Assembly (NCBI RefSeq): GCF_024323335.1 | Contig: NC_066583.1 | Span: 368,655,452-368,719,451 of the forward strand | Reading direction: 5' to 3' | DNA: 64,000 nucleotides | Source of the DNA: Lathyrus oleraceus | Lineage: Eukaryota > Streptophyta > Magnoliopsida > Fabales > Fabaceae | In this document: one piece after another, positions 46,577 through 59,341 of the stretch | Position numbering within the stretch: position 1 is the stretch's first letter | How the letters are laid out: the number at the start of each line of letters is the position of its first letter | Position numbers and translations under genes: made by a program | Notes under the pieces: generated by a model | What the model was told of the DNA's origin: nothing | Database searches by the model: none | What the model saw: the letters and a program-made list of their open reading frames with translations, nothing else

Positions 46577-49273
46577 TTTAGTGTTACAATTGTCATAAGT
46601 ATGATCACTATTCTAGTAATTGTCCAGAAAAACAAAAGAATCAAGAAACTTATGCAAAACTGGTGAAACATGAAGAAGAAGAAGAGACGTTGTTGATGGT
46701 TACAACAAGAAACGAAGAGAGATTCAAGGACCAGTGGTACTTGAACTCAGGATGCTCATCACACATGTCTGAAAGGAAAGATTGGTATGTCAACGTAAAT
46801 CCCTCAATGAAGAACATGGTGAAATTCGCAAATGACAACACTCTAGCAATTGAAGGTGTTGGTGATGTTCTGATTATGAGGAAAGATGGAAAGAGATCAT
46901 TAATTTCAAATGTGTTATACATACCAGGCATGAAGAGCAATTTTCTCAGCATAAGGGAGTTAGTCAAAAAGAACTACAAGGTGTCGATCGAAGACAAGAT
47001 GCTGAGAGTTCTCTAATCAAATGGAAGGATGATCTTGAAGGCTCCAATGTCTCAGAATAAAACCTTCAAGATTGAACTAAATGTGATGGAGCATAAGTGC
47101 CTTGCAACAATAGCCAACAGAGATGAATGAATATGGCATTATAGACCTGTCCATCTCAATTTCAACGACATCAGAGATTTAAAGAGAAGAAATATGGTTT
47201 CAGAATTACCAGAAATCGACATTCCAAACAAAGTGTGTGAAGAATGTGTGCAGGCGAAGAAACACAAGAACATCTTCAGTAAGGATGTAGGTCGAAGGAA
47301 ACTCTTAAAGTCATATACTCTAATGTATATGGTCCTATCCAGGTGGATTCAATTGGAGCTAACAAATACTTTGTTACATTCATAGATGATTTTAGTCGAA
47401 AACTGTGGGCTTACATGATCAAGAAGAAAAGTGAATTGATCGAGGTATTTGCCAAGTTTAAGTCTATGGTCAAAAGACAAAGCGGTCGAAAGATCAAGAT
47501 TCTGAGGACTAATGATGGTGGAGAATATGTGTCGAAATACTTCAACACATTATGTGTGAAAGAATGGATTATGCATGAGGTGGTGCCACCCCACACTCCA
47601 TAGTAGAATGGAGTCGTAGAAAGGAAGAATAGAACCCTCATGAATATGGTTAGAAATATGTGGAAAGGCAAGCATCTATCCAAAGAATTATGGGGAGAAG
47701 CTGTATCGACTGCAACATATATCCTGAATAGATGTCCGACGAAGAAGCTAGAAGGAATCATGCCAAAAAAATGTTGGTCTGGTGTCAAGCCTAGCTTGAG
47801 CCATATGATGGTATTTGGATCTATAACACATAGACATGTATCAGATCAATTGAGAAGAAAACTTGATGACAAGTCGAGTCAGATGATCCTGATAGGATAT
47901 CATTCGATTGGAGGATACAAGTTGTTCGACCCAATGAACATGCAAGTGGTGATCAGCTGGGACGTGATCATATATGAGCTTAAGGAATGGGATTGGACTG
48001 AGAATGTTAAGAAGGATTCAGTGAGAATCTTATATGATGAACCAACTAGTGAAGTTGAAAGAGAACTTCAATAAGAAGTCAGAGGTGAAGCAGGCCCAAG
48101 CAGACCTCAAAGAACAAGACACATGTCTGCAAGGTTGCAAAAATGTGTGATTACATCAGATGATGTGGTCAATGAATAAGGTGAGCTGGTACACTATGTT
48201 TTCTACACAGATGTAGAACCAGTTAATGCAACTGAGGTATTGAAAGATTCGAAGTGGGTGAAAGAAATGAATGAAGAACTGAAGTTAATTGAAGTCAACA
48301 ACACTTGGTCACTTGTCGAATTGCCCCAAAACAAGAAGGCAATCGATGTGAAGTGGGTATACAAGGTGAAGTTGAATCCCAAAGGAGAAGTGTCTCGAAA
48401 CAAGGCGAGACTTGTGGCGAGAGAATTTCTTCAGAAAGAAGGAATCGACTTTAATAAAGTTTTTGCACTTGTTGCTAGGATCGAAACAATCAAGTTGGTT
48501 ATTGGTCTAACAAACATAAACAATTGGAAGATGTGTCAAATGGATGTGAAATGTGAATTCTTGAATGGCCTCTTAGAAAAAGAAGTTTATGTTGCACAAC
48601 CAACTGGGTTTGTGAAACAAGGCAAAGAAAGAAAGGTGTACATACTACATAAAGCCATGTACGGCATTTTGTTTCCTGCAACTTGTGAAGGAAGGTATCA
48701 CATCTAACAGCGACGAAGAGGATACTAAGGTATCTGAAAGGAACTATCGACTATGGCATTTTTTCTGCAGCTGATGATGGAAAATAATGCAAATTAGTGG
48801 GATACACCGACTCAAGGTGCTGTAGTGATGTTGAGGATAAAAAATCCACAATTGGCTATGTGTTTATGCAAAGTGGTGCACCCGTTGCTTGAAGTTCGAG
48901 AAAGGAGACAGTAGTGGAATTATCGTCGTGCGAAGCAGAATACATAGCCGCTTCCCTTTGTGCATGTCAAGCAACGTGGATGGTGAATCTGGTCGAAGAG
49001 ATAACAACGAAGAGTCATGGAGCAATTACCATGAAGATCGACAACATGTTAGCTATCAATTTGGCGAAGAATCTGGTAGCACATGGTCGAAACAAGCACA
49101 TCGAGATGAGGTTCCATTATCTTCGAGAGCAGGTAACAGATGGGAAGATGAATATGGATTACTGTAGAATTGAGAATCAGATTGCTGACATTATGACGAA
49201 GGGAGTGTATGTCGAAGTGTTGAAAAGACTAAGAGCTATGATGAATATAGATAACTTAGACACAATGAATTAA
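46577..49273 (+). pseudogene. copia pol: protease, integrase, RT, RNase H
   Basis: Order: zinc knuckle, protease, integrase finger (about 47130-47260), DDE core (47340-47640), RT and RNase H (about 48780-49273). The protease motif reads LNSG, with AAC (46744-46746) where the catalytic Asp codon is expected. The integrase motif expected as LRTD/N-GGE reads LRTNDGGE. There are stops near 47014, 47128, 47601 and 48072, a shift near 47250-47345, and a deletion at about 48670-48700 that joins the middle of RT to the region before RNase H. The RNase H part (SSCEAEYIAAS) stays open for 120 codons. Confidence 0.88.
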
Positions 49274-49279
49274 GTGGTG

Positions 49280-49767
49280 TGTTGAATTGTAATTCCTTGT
49301 GTCGAAGCAGGTTGCTCAACAGAACAATGAAGTGTCGAACCATCTAGTGTGTTGAGTTGTGTTAGTGTGTGTCAAAATGTCGAAGCATGTTGCTTCACAC
49401 AAGATTTCGATTTATGCCTATTTTAGAAGTGTTAACTATCTTGTGCTTTTATAGTTTTGGACCTTGACTTAGTGAGCAAGTTAACCTAAATATATAAATA
49501 GAGGGAGTAATCCTTATTCTTGTAATAAAGTGAATGTTGTATTCATAACATTGTATTCACAGAATTTTGTAGTTGCAAAGTGAATAAAAAAGTTTTCCAC
49601 AAGTTGTGTGCAGAGAGAAACTCTGCAGAATATTCTTCTTCTCCTTCATCGTTCTTTATTTTCTTTCTCCATTGTTCTTCTCTTTTTATTGTTATTGTGT
49701 GAGTGATAACAATCTTGTTCATCAAGATTGATTGAAATTCTCCATAGATTGTGGTGGATTTCCAACA
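49280..49767 (+). repeat. 3' LTR of the second copia element
   Basis: 488 bp, same length as the 5' LTR, with intact TGTTG...CAACA ends. The preceding polypurine tract (aattaagtggtg) is weak. Confidence 0.93.
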
Positions 49768-49977
49768 ATTTTTAATAAAAAATAATTGATCAATTATAAT
49801 TTATCATGTCATTTTAATTTTTTAACAACATTTAAAAAAATTTGAGGAAGTTATTGTTGAGATAAAAAATAAACAAAAATTTATATTAAAATGCATACAA
49901 ATTTAATTGTGATGTATTTAATAAAATTGTTAGATTAAAATGTGTACATAATAATGAAAATAAAAATAAATAAATAA

Positions 49978-50022
<45 letters not shown>
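49978..50022. repeat. (AT)n microsatellite in the tandem unit
   Basis: About 22 AT units after an aata repeat. Other units have only a short version here. Confidence 0.9.
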
Positions 50023-50025
<3 letters not shown>

Positions 50026-50490
50026 CGGATATCGAGCGGAGTGGATACTAAGGTAGTCGTACCCCGCACTAATACCCGTTTATTTTGGTGAGTAATTGTC
50101 TATGTCTTTGATCGTGTTCATTTTACGGATTTTTACCCTATCACATTTTTACCCTATCCATTATGGGTAATTTTTACGGAAACCCATTTTCCAATTATAG
50201 GATACTTTTTTTACCAATCGTCCCAACTTCTTATTTGCTTCATTGATCATCTCAAAATTCACCTTTTTTCAGACTTTATTTTTTAAAAAACCCTAAAATT
50301 AGTTGCCTCATTTGATTTTCATACATATTATTTTTTGATCTAAAGACATAAGATACTTTTATTACGATAAATATATTGATTTTATTAAATATGAAACTAT
50401 ATACTATAGAAAATTTATAAGTCAAATATTTATAAAAATAAATAAACTACGTACCGCTACATTGATAATCCCAAGGTTCATTCAATTTTA

Positions 50491-50669
50491 GCTAACTTGT
50501 GCCCCTAGGACACAAGTTAATAACCAAATGAAAAAATATTATCTTGAAAATTGTGTAATGATTTTAATAAAAATATAAAATTAAATTTTTAATTATTTTT
50601 TCCAATATAAATTTTCTATAAGGGGCTTTCTTAACTTGTGCTTTTGGGGCACAAGTTAGCATTACCCTT
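50491..50669. mobile_element. hAT-type MITE, copy 1
   Basis: Left end gctaacttgtgcccc and right end ggggcacaagttagc are inverted repeats. Flanks caatttta and aaatttta match at 7 of 8. Compared with the second copy, the first few bases of the left end seem to be missing. Confidence 0.7.
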
Positions 50670-52110
50670 AAATTTTACTACTCATGATGATGACAAGGTT
50701 CAATTCTTTAAAGATTTTACTATGGCGGATGGTAATTCCAAAGTTTTTGAGGTTCACTTATTTTTAGATTTTACTTTATAAAAATTCATAAAATCAGCAA
50801 CTTCATTTTATTCTCGTCTACATTTTTGTCATAGTCAGACATAAAATTCTTTTAATATGGTAATTTTATTAAACCTATTTATTTCACATTAATACACCAT
50901 AAAATAAAATTTTACCTCAAATATTTTTTTAAAAAATAAATTACATAAAGGTTAAGTTAAATAAACTCGTGAGTAAGAAAAAAGTTAAATAAACTTATCA
51001 TTAAATCCTTAATATATTAAGGATAGAAACTTAAAATTAACATAAGAATCAAATTCTCACAACTATGAGAAATCAAAATTTAAATTTTAATTCAAAAAAC
51101 ATTCATATTTAGTGATTAACAAAATTTAAGTAAATTAACACTATTGAAGAGAAAAAAAAAACTCAATATTTCTTCTTGCCAACTAATTTTCTAACAATTT
51201 TGAATAATTATTATTATTATAAATATTGCTTCAAACATTTTTCTTACAATTTTTCGTCTTACAAATTATATATTTTTTAATTATTATTATTATCAATATT
51301 GCTTCACATATTTATCTTTAAAATAAAAAAAAATCATTATATGTTATCAAATTTTCTTCATCAAAAGATTTATGAATTGATTCCATTTAGGGATGACAAC
51401 AGGCGGAAATTGGGCAGGTGCCATAGTACCCATAGTGCCCTTTCTCAAACCCTTAACTTAAATATCTATATCCGTATCTTATGGGTACCTAAGTACCCAT
51501 ATCCATATCTATTTATCCGTATTTCTAATAAAAAATAATTGATCAATTATAATTTATCATGTTATTTTAATATTTTAACAACAATTAAAAAAACTTGAAG
51601 ATGTTATTGTTGAGATAAAAAATAAACAAAAATCTATATTAAAATGCATAGAAATTTAATTGTAATGTATTTAATAAATTTGTTAGATTAAAATGTGTAC
51701 ATAATAATGAAAATAAAAATAAATGTAAATAAATAAATATATGGTGCGAGTAAGTACTAAGACACCCATACCCGCTTATTTTAATGGGTAATTGACCGTG
51801 TTTTTGCTCGTATCTATTTTGTAGATTTTTATTTTTAGACTTTATTTTTAAAAAACCCTAATATCAGTTGCCTTATTTGATTTTTATACATATTTTTTTA
51901 TCTAGAAACGTAAGATACTTTTATTACAATAAATACATTGATTTTATTAAATATGAAAATATATAGTACACAAAAAAATTTATAACTCAAACATTTATAA
52001 AAATAAATTACATACTGCTACACTATAAATTACATACTGCTACACTATAATCGCAAGGTTCATTCATTTTAAGATTTTACTACTTCTGATAATCTCAAGG
52101 TTAAATTCTT

Positions 52111-52295
52111 GGGAAATGCTAACTTGTGCCCCAAGGGCATATGTTAAGAAATCCATAAATAGAAAATTTATTTTGAATAAATAAATAAAATTATTAATTA
52201 TAAATTTCTAATAAATTCAATACATAATTTTGAAGAATTTGTTTTTTTATTTATCTCTTAACTTGTGCCTTTGGGGCACAAGTTAACATTACCCT
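52111..52295. mobile_element. hAT-type MITE, copy 2
   Basis: 185 bp with ends gggaaatgctaacttgtgcc and, reverse-complemented, agggtaatgttaacttgtgc. It has a perfect 8-bp duplication aaattctt (52103-52110 and 52296-52303). Its site in the unit differs from that of copy 1, so the two insertions are independent. Confidence 0.85.
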
Positions 52296-54681
52296 AAATT
52301 CTTTTCAGATTTTACTACCGCGACTGATATTTTTGAGATTCACTTCTTTTCAGATTTTATTTTATGAAAATTTGTAAAATCAGTAACATTTCATTCTCAT
52401 CCACATTTTTGTCATAGACAGAAAAGACGTGTTTTTAATAATGTAATACCAACTTCCTAGTAATTGCTATGCTGATAATGATGAGGTTTACCTATTTTCG
52501 GATTTTATTTTTGATAATAGCGAGGTTCACTCATTTTTTAGATTTTACTATTTATAATTTCAAGGTTCACTTATTTTTAGATTTTACTTTACAAAAATTC
52601 ATAAAGTCAGTAATTTCATTTCTTTCTTGTCCACATTTTTGTCATAAACATAAAACTCTTTCAATACGGTAATTTTATTAAATCTATTTATTTCACATTA
52701 ATACATCATAAAATAAAATTTTACCTCAAATATTTTTTTTAAAAATAAATTACATAATGGTTAAGTTAAATAAACTTGGGAGTAAAAAAAGTTAAATAAA
52801 CTTGTCATTAAATCCTTAATACGTTATATATAGAAATTTAAAATTAACATAAGAATCAAATTCTCACAACTCTAAGAAATCAAAATTTAAATTTTAACTA
52901 AAAAAACATTCATATTTAGTGATTAACAAAATTTAAGTAAATTAATACTATTGAAGAGAAAAAAAACTCCTTAATATTTCTTCTTGCCAACTAATTTTCT
53001 AACAATTTTGAATAATTATTATTATTGCTTCAAACATTTTTCTTACAATTTTTCTTCTTACAAATTATATATTTTTTAATTATTATTATTATTATCAATA
53101 TTTCCTTACACATTTATCTTTAAAATAAAAAACATTTTATATTGTCAAATATTCTTCACCAAAAGATTTATGTATTGATTCCATATATGGATGAAAATGG
53201 ACATGATTTGGGCAGGGTACCATATTACCCTTCCTCAAATCTGTAGTTTAAAAAAATCCTCCTAACCGAACTCATATCTCTATGGAAAATAATGACTGTA
53301 CCTGTACCCATAACTTATAGATACTTAAGTACCCATATCCATACCAATTTACCTGCATTTCTAATAAAAAATAATTGATCAATTATAATTTATCATGTCA
53401 TTTTAATTCTTTAACAACATTAAAAAAAATTAAAGATATTATTTTTGTGATAAAAAATAAAAAAAAGTTTATATTATTGTGATAAAAAATAAACAAAAGT
53501 TTATATTAAAATGCATAAAAATTTAATTGTAATATATATAATAAATTTGTTAGATTAAAATGTGTACCTAATAATTAAAATAAAAATAAATAAATAAATA
53601 TATAGTGTGGCTATGGGGCAGGTGGGTACTAAGGTACCGTCTCCAATTTAGTTTGTAATTGCAGATGTCTTTCTCCGAACCAATTTTATGGATTTTTATC
53701 ATACATATTATGGATAGTTTTTTTTTGAATATCCAAATATCCAATAGGAATGAGTTCATCTCTAATTTTATTTTGCAATTATAATATTTATTTATTTAAC
53801 TCATAATAATTTCTTATCCGCTTCATTGATCATCTCAAAGTTCATTTTTTTTTACTTTATTTTTCTAAAAAAAATTAAGATATTTTTATTATGATAAATA
53901 TATTGATTTTATTAAATATGAAAATATATATCATAAAAAATTTATAACTCAAATATTTATAAAAATAAATTACAAATTGCTACACTGATCATCCTAAGGT
54001 TCATTCATTTTAAGATTTTACTTCTGATATTTCCAAGGTTCAATTCTTTTCAGATTTGCTGTTGATATTTCCAAGGTTCACTTCTTTTCAGATTTTACTT
54101 TATGAAAATTTGTAAAATCAATAACTGCATTTCATTCTCATCCACATTTTTGTCACAGACAGAAATGACGTGCTTTTAATATTGTAATTTTATTGAATCC
54201 ATTTATTTCACATTAGTACAACCTAAAATAAAATTTTACCTCAAATATTTTTTAAAAATAAATTACAAAAGCCTTAAGTTAAATAAATTTGTCATTAAAT
54301 TCTTAATAGGTTACAAATAGATACTTCAAATTAACAAAAGTGAAAAATCAAAATTTTAATTTTTTTTGTCAAATAAATAAAATTAAAATTTTAACTATAA
54401 AAACACTCATATTTTTAGTTAATAAAATTTAAATTTACCTATAGAAACATTCATATTTAGTGATTCACAAAATTTAATTAAATTAATCCTATATAGAAAA
54501 TGAGACAAAAAATCCTTAATTTTTCTTCTTACAAACTTTTATTTTTAATTATTATTATTATTTATTATTATAAATATTGGTTCCAACATTTTTCTTAGAA
54601 AATAAAAAAATATCATTATATGCTGTCAAATGGTGGCTCCTCCAAATATTCTTGCACCAGAAGATTTATAGTCTCTCTATT

Positions 54682-54689
54682 TATATATT
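54682..54689 (+). promoter_or_regulatory. Candidate TATA element of the hnRNP gene
   Basis: An AT-rich tatatatt lies about 80 bp before the purine-rich aagagagagacacacaa leader. The surroundings derive in part from the tandem-array unit, and the transcript start is not known. Confidence 0.3.
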
Positions 54690-54927
54690 ATGTATTTGCC
54701 TCTCCTCATGTTAGTTACAAATTCCTTTTCTTTTCTCATTTATATTAAGGTAGTGGAATAACCAAAGAAGAAGAAAAGATAGAAAAGCAAGAGAGAGACA
54801 CACAACACAAACATAGAGGATGATAAACACATCCTCTGTTTTCATTCCAAATTCCCATTGAAAAACTTTTTTTTTGTTTTTTTTTTGCACATGCCCATCA
54901 TTTTTTCATCATCTAAATCTTCTTATG

Positions 54928-55461
54928 GTGAGTTTTTCTCATCTGGGTTGTGGAAATTCTCATCGATCTCTTGTAAAGTTTTTAAATTTTTATGTTCTGA
55001 TCTAGTTCGTTGGTTTGTTTTGAGATTAGATATTTTGGTTCGAGTTTTGATTGATGCTGGGAAGATCCGATGCTCTTAGATCGAATTTGACAAAACCCAC
55101 TTCGTGTTTGATCGAAGCAATAACTGGGTTGTGTCTGAATTTTCAGATAAGGTTTGTTTTTTGACACAGATTAGATTCCTTTTCATGTGCATTTTCTGAT
55201 CGGTTTTGCTCTGCTTTTGTTTTTGTAAAGATTTGATTTTTTTTTACTGTGGTTGATTGTTGTGCATTAGATTGATTCCTTATCTGGAATTGTGGCCATC
55301 ATTGATTGATTTGGATGTAGTTATTTTGATCTGTGATTTGTTTGTGGTCCTTTGGTTTGAATTGGAATGAGAATTATGAGTTAAAGTGAGTGTTTGTTGA
55401 ATCTTGATATTGAATTTAGTGATTGATGGTTAATGGTTGGTCGTGATTGGTAATTGAACAG
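54928..55461 (+). other. 5' UTR intron of the hnRNP gene
   Basis: Donor G|GTGAGT at 54928 follows an untranslated leader. The acceptor ttgaacag ends at 55461, so the ATG is the first codon of the next exon. The upstream in-frame ATG at 55447 would be intronic, and the family protein begins MESD. Confidence 0.6.
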
Positions 55462-57606
55462 ATGGAATCGGATCTTGGCAAGCTCTTCATTGGAGGAATA
55501 TCTTGGGACACAGATGAGGAACGTCTCAGGGAGTATTTTGCGACATATGGGGAGGTGATTGAGGCTGTGATCATGCGAGATCGTGCAACGGGGCGTGCTC
55601 GTGGTTTTGGTTTTGTTGTCTTTGCCGATCCTGCTGTTGCTGAGAGAGTCATTGTCGATAAGCACATAATCGATGGCCGCACTGTGAGTTGCTGTATTTG
55701 TATTGTATAGATCGATATATACCTTGGCATTTTGTTCATATTGTGTGTTTAGTCTAGCGGCAATTAAAACTAGCGAAACTTGTTATATTCTAATAGAAAT
55801 CATTATGTCTTACTCTTTGATTTTATAAAATATCATATTCATTTATGGTAATGCATGAATTTTCGATGTACATTGGATCAAACTTGTCCTTTTTCTGTTT
55901 ATAATAAAAGAAACTGTAAACGACTTGCAGATTTTGATCTATATTGTGTTGAATTTTCAGGTTGAAGCAAAGAAAGCTGTTCCTAGGGATGATCAGAACA
56001 ATATAAACAGACAGACTGGTAGTGTACAAGGATCGCCTGGTCCTGGTCGTACAAAGAAGATTTTTGTTGGAGGCTTACCGTCAACAATCACCGAAAGTGA
56101 TTTCAAGATGTATTTTGATCAATTTGGTACAATTACCGATGTTGTTGTTATGTATGATCACAATACACAAAGGCCAAGAGGCTTTGGCTTCATCACATTT
56201 GATTCAGAGGAAGCTGTGGATAGAGTTCTTTACAAAACATTTCACGAACTTAATGGAAAGATGGTTGAAGTCAAAAGGGCCGTACCGAAAGAACTTTCCC
56301 CTGGTCCTGCCCGAAGCCCGTTGATAGGAGGATATAACTATAGTTTGAATAGTAGGGCAAGTAGTTACCTAAACAATTATGGTCAAGGTTATAGTATGAG
56401 TCCAATAGGAGGATATGGAGTCAGAATGGATAGTAGGTTTAGTCCGCTTACTGGTGGTAGAACCGGTTTTACCCCTTTCGGCAATACCGGTTATGGAATG
56501 GGGATGAATTTGGATTCTGGATTGAGCCCAAACTTTGGAGGGAACTCTAATTTTGGGAACAATTTGGGGTACGGTCGAATATTTAGTCCTTTCTATAGTG
56601 GCAACTCAAGCAGATATGCTACTCCGATAGGCTATAATGGAGGTAATGGAAGAGGCGATTCTCTTATGAACTCGACTTCTAGGAATGTCTGGGGTAATGG
56701 GGGACTGAGCAGTGCTAATAACCCGGTTAGCCCCGGTGCGTTCTTGGGATCTGGAAGCGGGGCATTCGGTGTTTCAATTGGAAACAGTGGCACAAACTGG
56801 GGTCCATCCATTCCAGCTCAGGGCGGAGGGGCTGCTTCCGGCTATGCTACTGGCAATAATGTTTACGAAGGCGGAGATAACAGCTTTGGATTAGGTGCTG
56901 CCGGGTATGGAAGAAACAGCAATGCAGTTGTGAATCCGTCCTCTACATTTAATGCATCGGCTGGCGGTTATGATGGATCGTATGGAGACTTATACCGCAG
57001 TGGCAGCGGTTCGGTTTACAATGACAATGCTTGGAGATCTGCCGCTTCTGAGATAGACGGTTCTGGCTCGTTCAGTTATGGTCTTGGTAGTATTGCATCC
57101 GACGATCCTGTGAAGACTTCTGAGGGTTATATCGGAGGCTACAATGTTGCAAGTAGACAACCTAATAGAGGTTAGATCTTTGGCTACATATCAGATTTTT
57201 GTTTATAAATTTTTGGTGTTGGTTTCTCTCTGTTTCAAAAGATGAACTATTCTTAATGAGTTTGAAACGAAAATCTGTATTTACTAATTTTCTTTTTACA
57301 TTTGATTTTAAGATCTGCATATCTCGAACTGTGATATATTGATAAATGCAGATTTGTAGCTTCGTTCATGTCTTTATTTAGCTATGTAGCCTCAAAACTT
57401 CGATTGAAGGCGTGTCTGATTACATTCAATCACTTGCATTTTCTTAAATTACTGTCGGTGTTTATGTGTCCGTGTCCGTGTCATGTCCAGTGTCCATATG
57501 AATTAAAATATCATAGTATAACGAGATACGAATTAAATTGTAATTTTATGGCATGTTACTCACTTTCTTTTTATGAAATTCGCGTGTTTCAGGAATCGCT
57601 GCTTAG
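55462..57606 (+). CDS. hnRNP-type RNA-binding protein with two RRMs (host gene)
   Basis: Coding exons are 55462-55683, 55961-57170 and 57593-57606, giving 481 residues. RRM1 has RNP2 LFIGGI (8-13) and RNP1 RGFGFVVF (47-54). RRM2 has RNP2 IFVGGL (108-113) and RNP1 RGFGFITF (147-154). The remaining 300 residues are a Gly/Ser/Asn-rich low-complexity tail. Layout and end match the plant heterogeneous nuclear ribonucleoprotein 1 family (Arabidopsis At4g14300 and relatives), expected to bind pre-mRNA or mRNA in the nucleus. Exon 1 is 74 codons in phase 0, with donor GTGAGT and acceptor ttttcag. Without the last splice the frame stops at 57173-57175, giving ...PNRG. With it the protein ends ...PNRGIAA, as in homologs. 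No damage is seen, unlike every transposon gene around it. Specific function is unknown. Confidence 0.93.
55684..55960 (+). other. hnRNP intron inside RRM1
   Basis: GTGAGT at 55684 and gaattttcag ending 55960. It is phase 0, between DGRT and VEAKK. Confidence 0.92.
57171..57592 (+). other. hnRNP last intron, donor overlapping a stop codon
   Basis: Donor GTTAGA at 57171 overlaps the TAG that ends the unspliced frame. The acceptor gtgtttcag ends at 57592. Splicing adds ATC GCT GCT TAG after a Gly codon split across the junction. The intron carries a gtgtccgtgtccgtgtc motif (57465-57485) common in plant interspersed repeats. Confidence 0.75.
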
Positions 57607-58085
57607 GAGAAATGTAATTTGGATATGTAATGGTAGCAGTAGATCAAAGGAAACTGGTTACAAGTAAATGAGGTATTGTGAAATCATACATCTCCATCAC
57701 TTCGAGAGAGATATATAAGCTCACAAAGAAATTTGTCATATAATAGCTAACGGTGTTCTTTCATTCGAAGTATACATATTCAAAAAAACAAAGCAGTTAC
57801 AAAGTGATTTTGTGTAAGGCGTGGTTATTTTTTCCGGGTCGTTTTATCAGAGTTTTCAGGAATTAGGTTCGTTTTCATGGAAGTTGTTGATTGAGGTGTA
57901 AAATCATATCGCGGGATATATACTAAAGAAGATTATTCCATGATAGTGTAATAGTGCTGCATCTCGGGCGAGACGCAATGTGTTGCGTCGTTGTTTAGTT
58001 TGTTTGTTGATGATGATAGAGTAATTGTTAATTTTTGAAGTTGTTGTTTCTTGTAGTCCAAGGTATTTGTTTGTAACTTTGGTCA
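57607..58085 (+). other. Probable 3' UTR of the hnRNP gene
   Basis: No coding sequence. A segment at 57830-58085 has a more balanced composition than the AT-rich DNA after it and may be transcribed 3' UTR. The transcript end was not located. Confidence 0.4.
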
Positions 58086-58909
58086 AAATTGTAAGTGAGG
58101 TTCAGTTTGATTTTATAATATCATCAAGTGTGAAAAACATGAGTGGGAATCCTATATAAGGTCCCTATCAAATAATCAAGTTTCTGAACACTTTTATTAA
58201 TTTCTGTTACACTTTTTCTATACAGCTTTTACATTACCAATGTTTCTGTCTTGATCTTTAATATTAGTCAATTCTTGCTTCTTTTGTATTTGAATGTTGA
58301 AACTGTTTCTTGAAAGTAACATTGTGAGTTGTTGATGAATTATATAGAACTAAGTTGATTGGTTGAAACTTGAAAGGTTTTGACTCAATAAAAACTTTTA
58401 GGTTTAAACTAAGAACGGTAGACATGACACAACTAATAGTAAAATATAAACGTAACCAAGTCTTACAAAATGTAGATTTAGGTTTAAGGGGTTGACTCAA
58501 TAAAATTTTAGGTTTTAACTAAGAGCAGCTGACACAACTATACACATACTCGACAAAACTAATAGTAACTATATAAATCGGTATGTGTTAGACATCTAAA
58601 AATATATTTAATTTGAAATGTCAAAACTAAACTAGTAGTAACTACATAAATTAATATATATGTTGGACATCTAACACACCTTTAATATGTCAGTACTAAA
58701 CTTTAGGTTTAAACTAAGAACGACATATACGACGACTAAGAACGACAAATACGACGATTGAAACTAAGAGCAACGACCACAACTATACACATACTCACTC
58801 TAATAATAACTACATAAATCACTTGACACAACTGGTAGACTCAGTAATTACATAAATCACTCTAATAATAACTACATAAATCACTCGACACAACTAGTAG
58901 TAATTATAT

Positions 58910-59003
58910 AAATCGGTATGTGTTAGACATCTAATACACCTTTAACACCTTTAGTTAAATCGGTATGTGTTAGACATCTAATACACCTTTAACACCTTTA
59001 GTT
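58910..59003. repeat. Perfect 47-bp tandem duplication
   Basis: Two identical copies starting at 58910 and 58957, within a region of diverged related repeats. Confidence 0.9.
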
Positions 59004-59341
59004 TGAAGTGTCAATACTAAACTAGTAGTAATTACATAAATCCTTAGTAGTAATTACATAAATCCGAATATGTGTTAAATTTCAATACTCACAATATTAA
59101 ACTTTAGGTTTAAACTAAGAACGGCAGATACGATATCCATACAGACACAACTAGTACTAAAATATAAGCCTAAACAAGCCTTAATGCATCTGTTTTGTAA
59201 TATTTATTTAACTTTCTATAAAATATAGTTTGTTTTAGTCTCTTATATTTATTTTTAGTCCTTGTTAATATGTTTTTCTTTTTAGTCCTTGTAGTATCTT
59301 TATTTTCATTTGAGCTTTATATGGACAAAAAAAGATAGGTG

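Larger units (their letters stand above)
45205..49767 (+). mobile_element. Complete copia element (4563 bp)
   Basis: LTRs of 488 bp lie at 45205-45692 and 49280-49767, ending in TGTTG (TATTG in the 5' copy) and CAACA. Target duplications are atttc/atttt. Gag, protease, integrase, RT and RNase H follow in copia order, all broken. The LTRs differ at about 43 sites (about 9%), so the insertion is not recent. It interrupts one unit of the large tandem array. Confidence 0.95.
41625..54660. repeat. Tandem array of ~1.2-1.8 kb AT-rich units
   Basis: The anchor ggttaagttaaataaact or a close variant recurs at about 41625, 42812, 44583, 50951, 52759 and 54271. Spacings are 1.19, 1.77, 1.80 (after removing the copia insertion), 1.81 and 1.51 kb, and the last copy is partial (about 0.4 kb). 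Units share long blocks such as aacattcatatttagtgatt and caccaaaagatttatgtattgattcc. The first and last copies share an edge with ctccaaatattcttgcacca (near 41934 and 54637) that the middle units lack. No coding sequence was found. The array ends within about 100 bp of the hnRNP transcript start. Confidence 0.85.

Noticed and set aside
41625..54660. Simple interspersed transposon copies instead of a tandem array
   Set aside because: Copies are in the same orientation, head to tail, and the unit spacing of three of the five intervals agrees within about 40 bp once the copia is removed.
54858..55079. 73-codon frame in the hnRNP leader
   Set aside because: It runs from the leader into the 5' UTR intron. 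The family start is the ATG at 55462.
55447..55461. Upstream in-frame ATG adding five residues to the hnRNP protein
   Set aside because: It lies before the splice acceptor at 55461, and family members begin at MESD.
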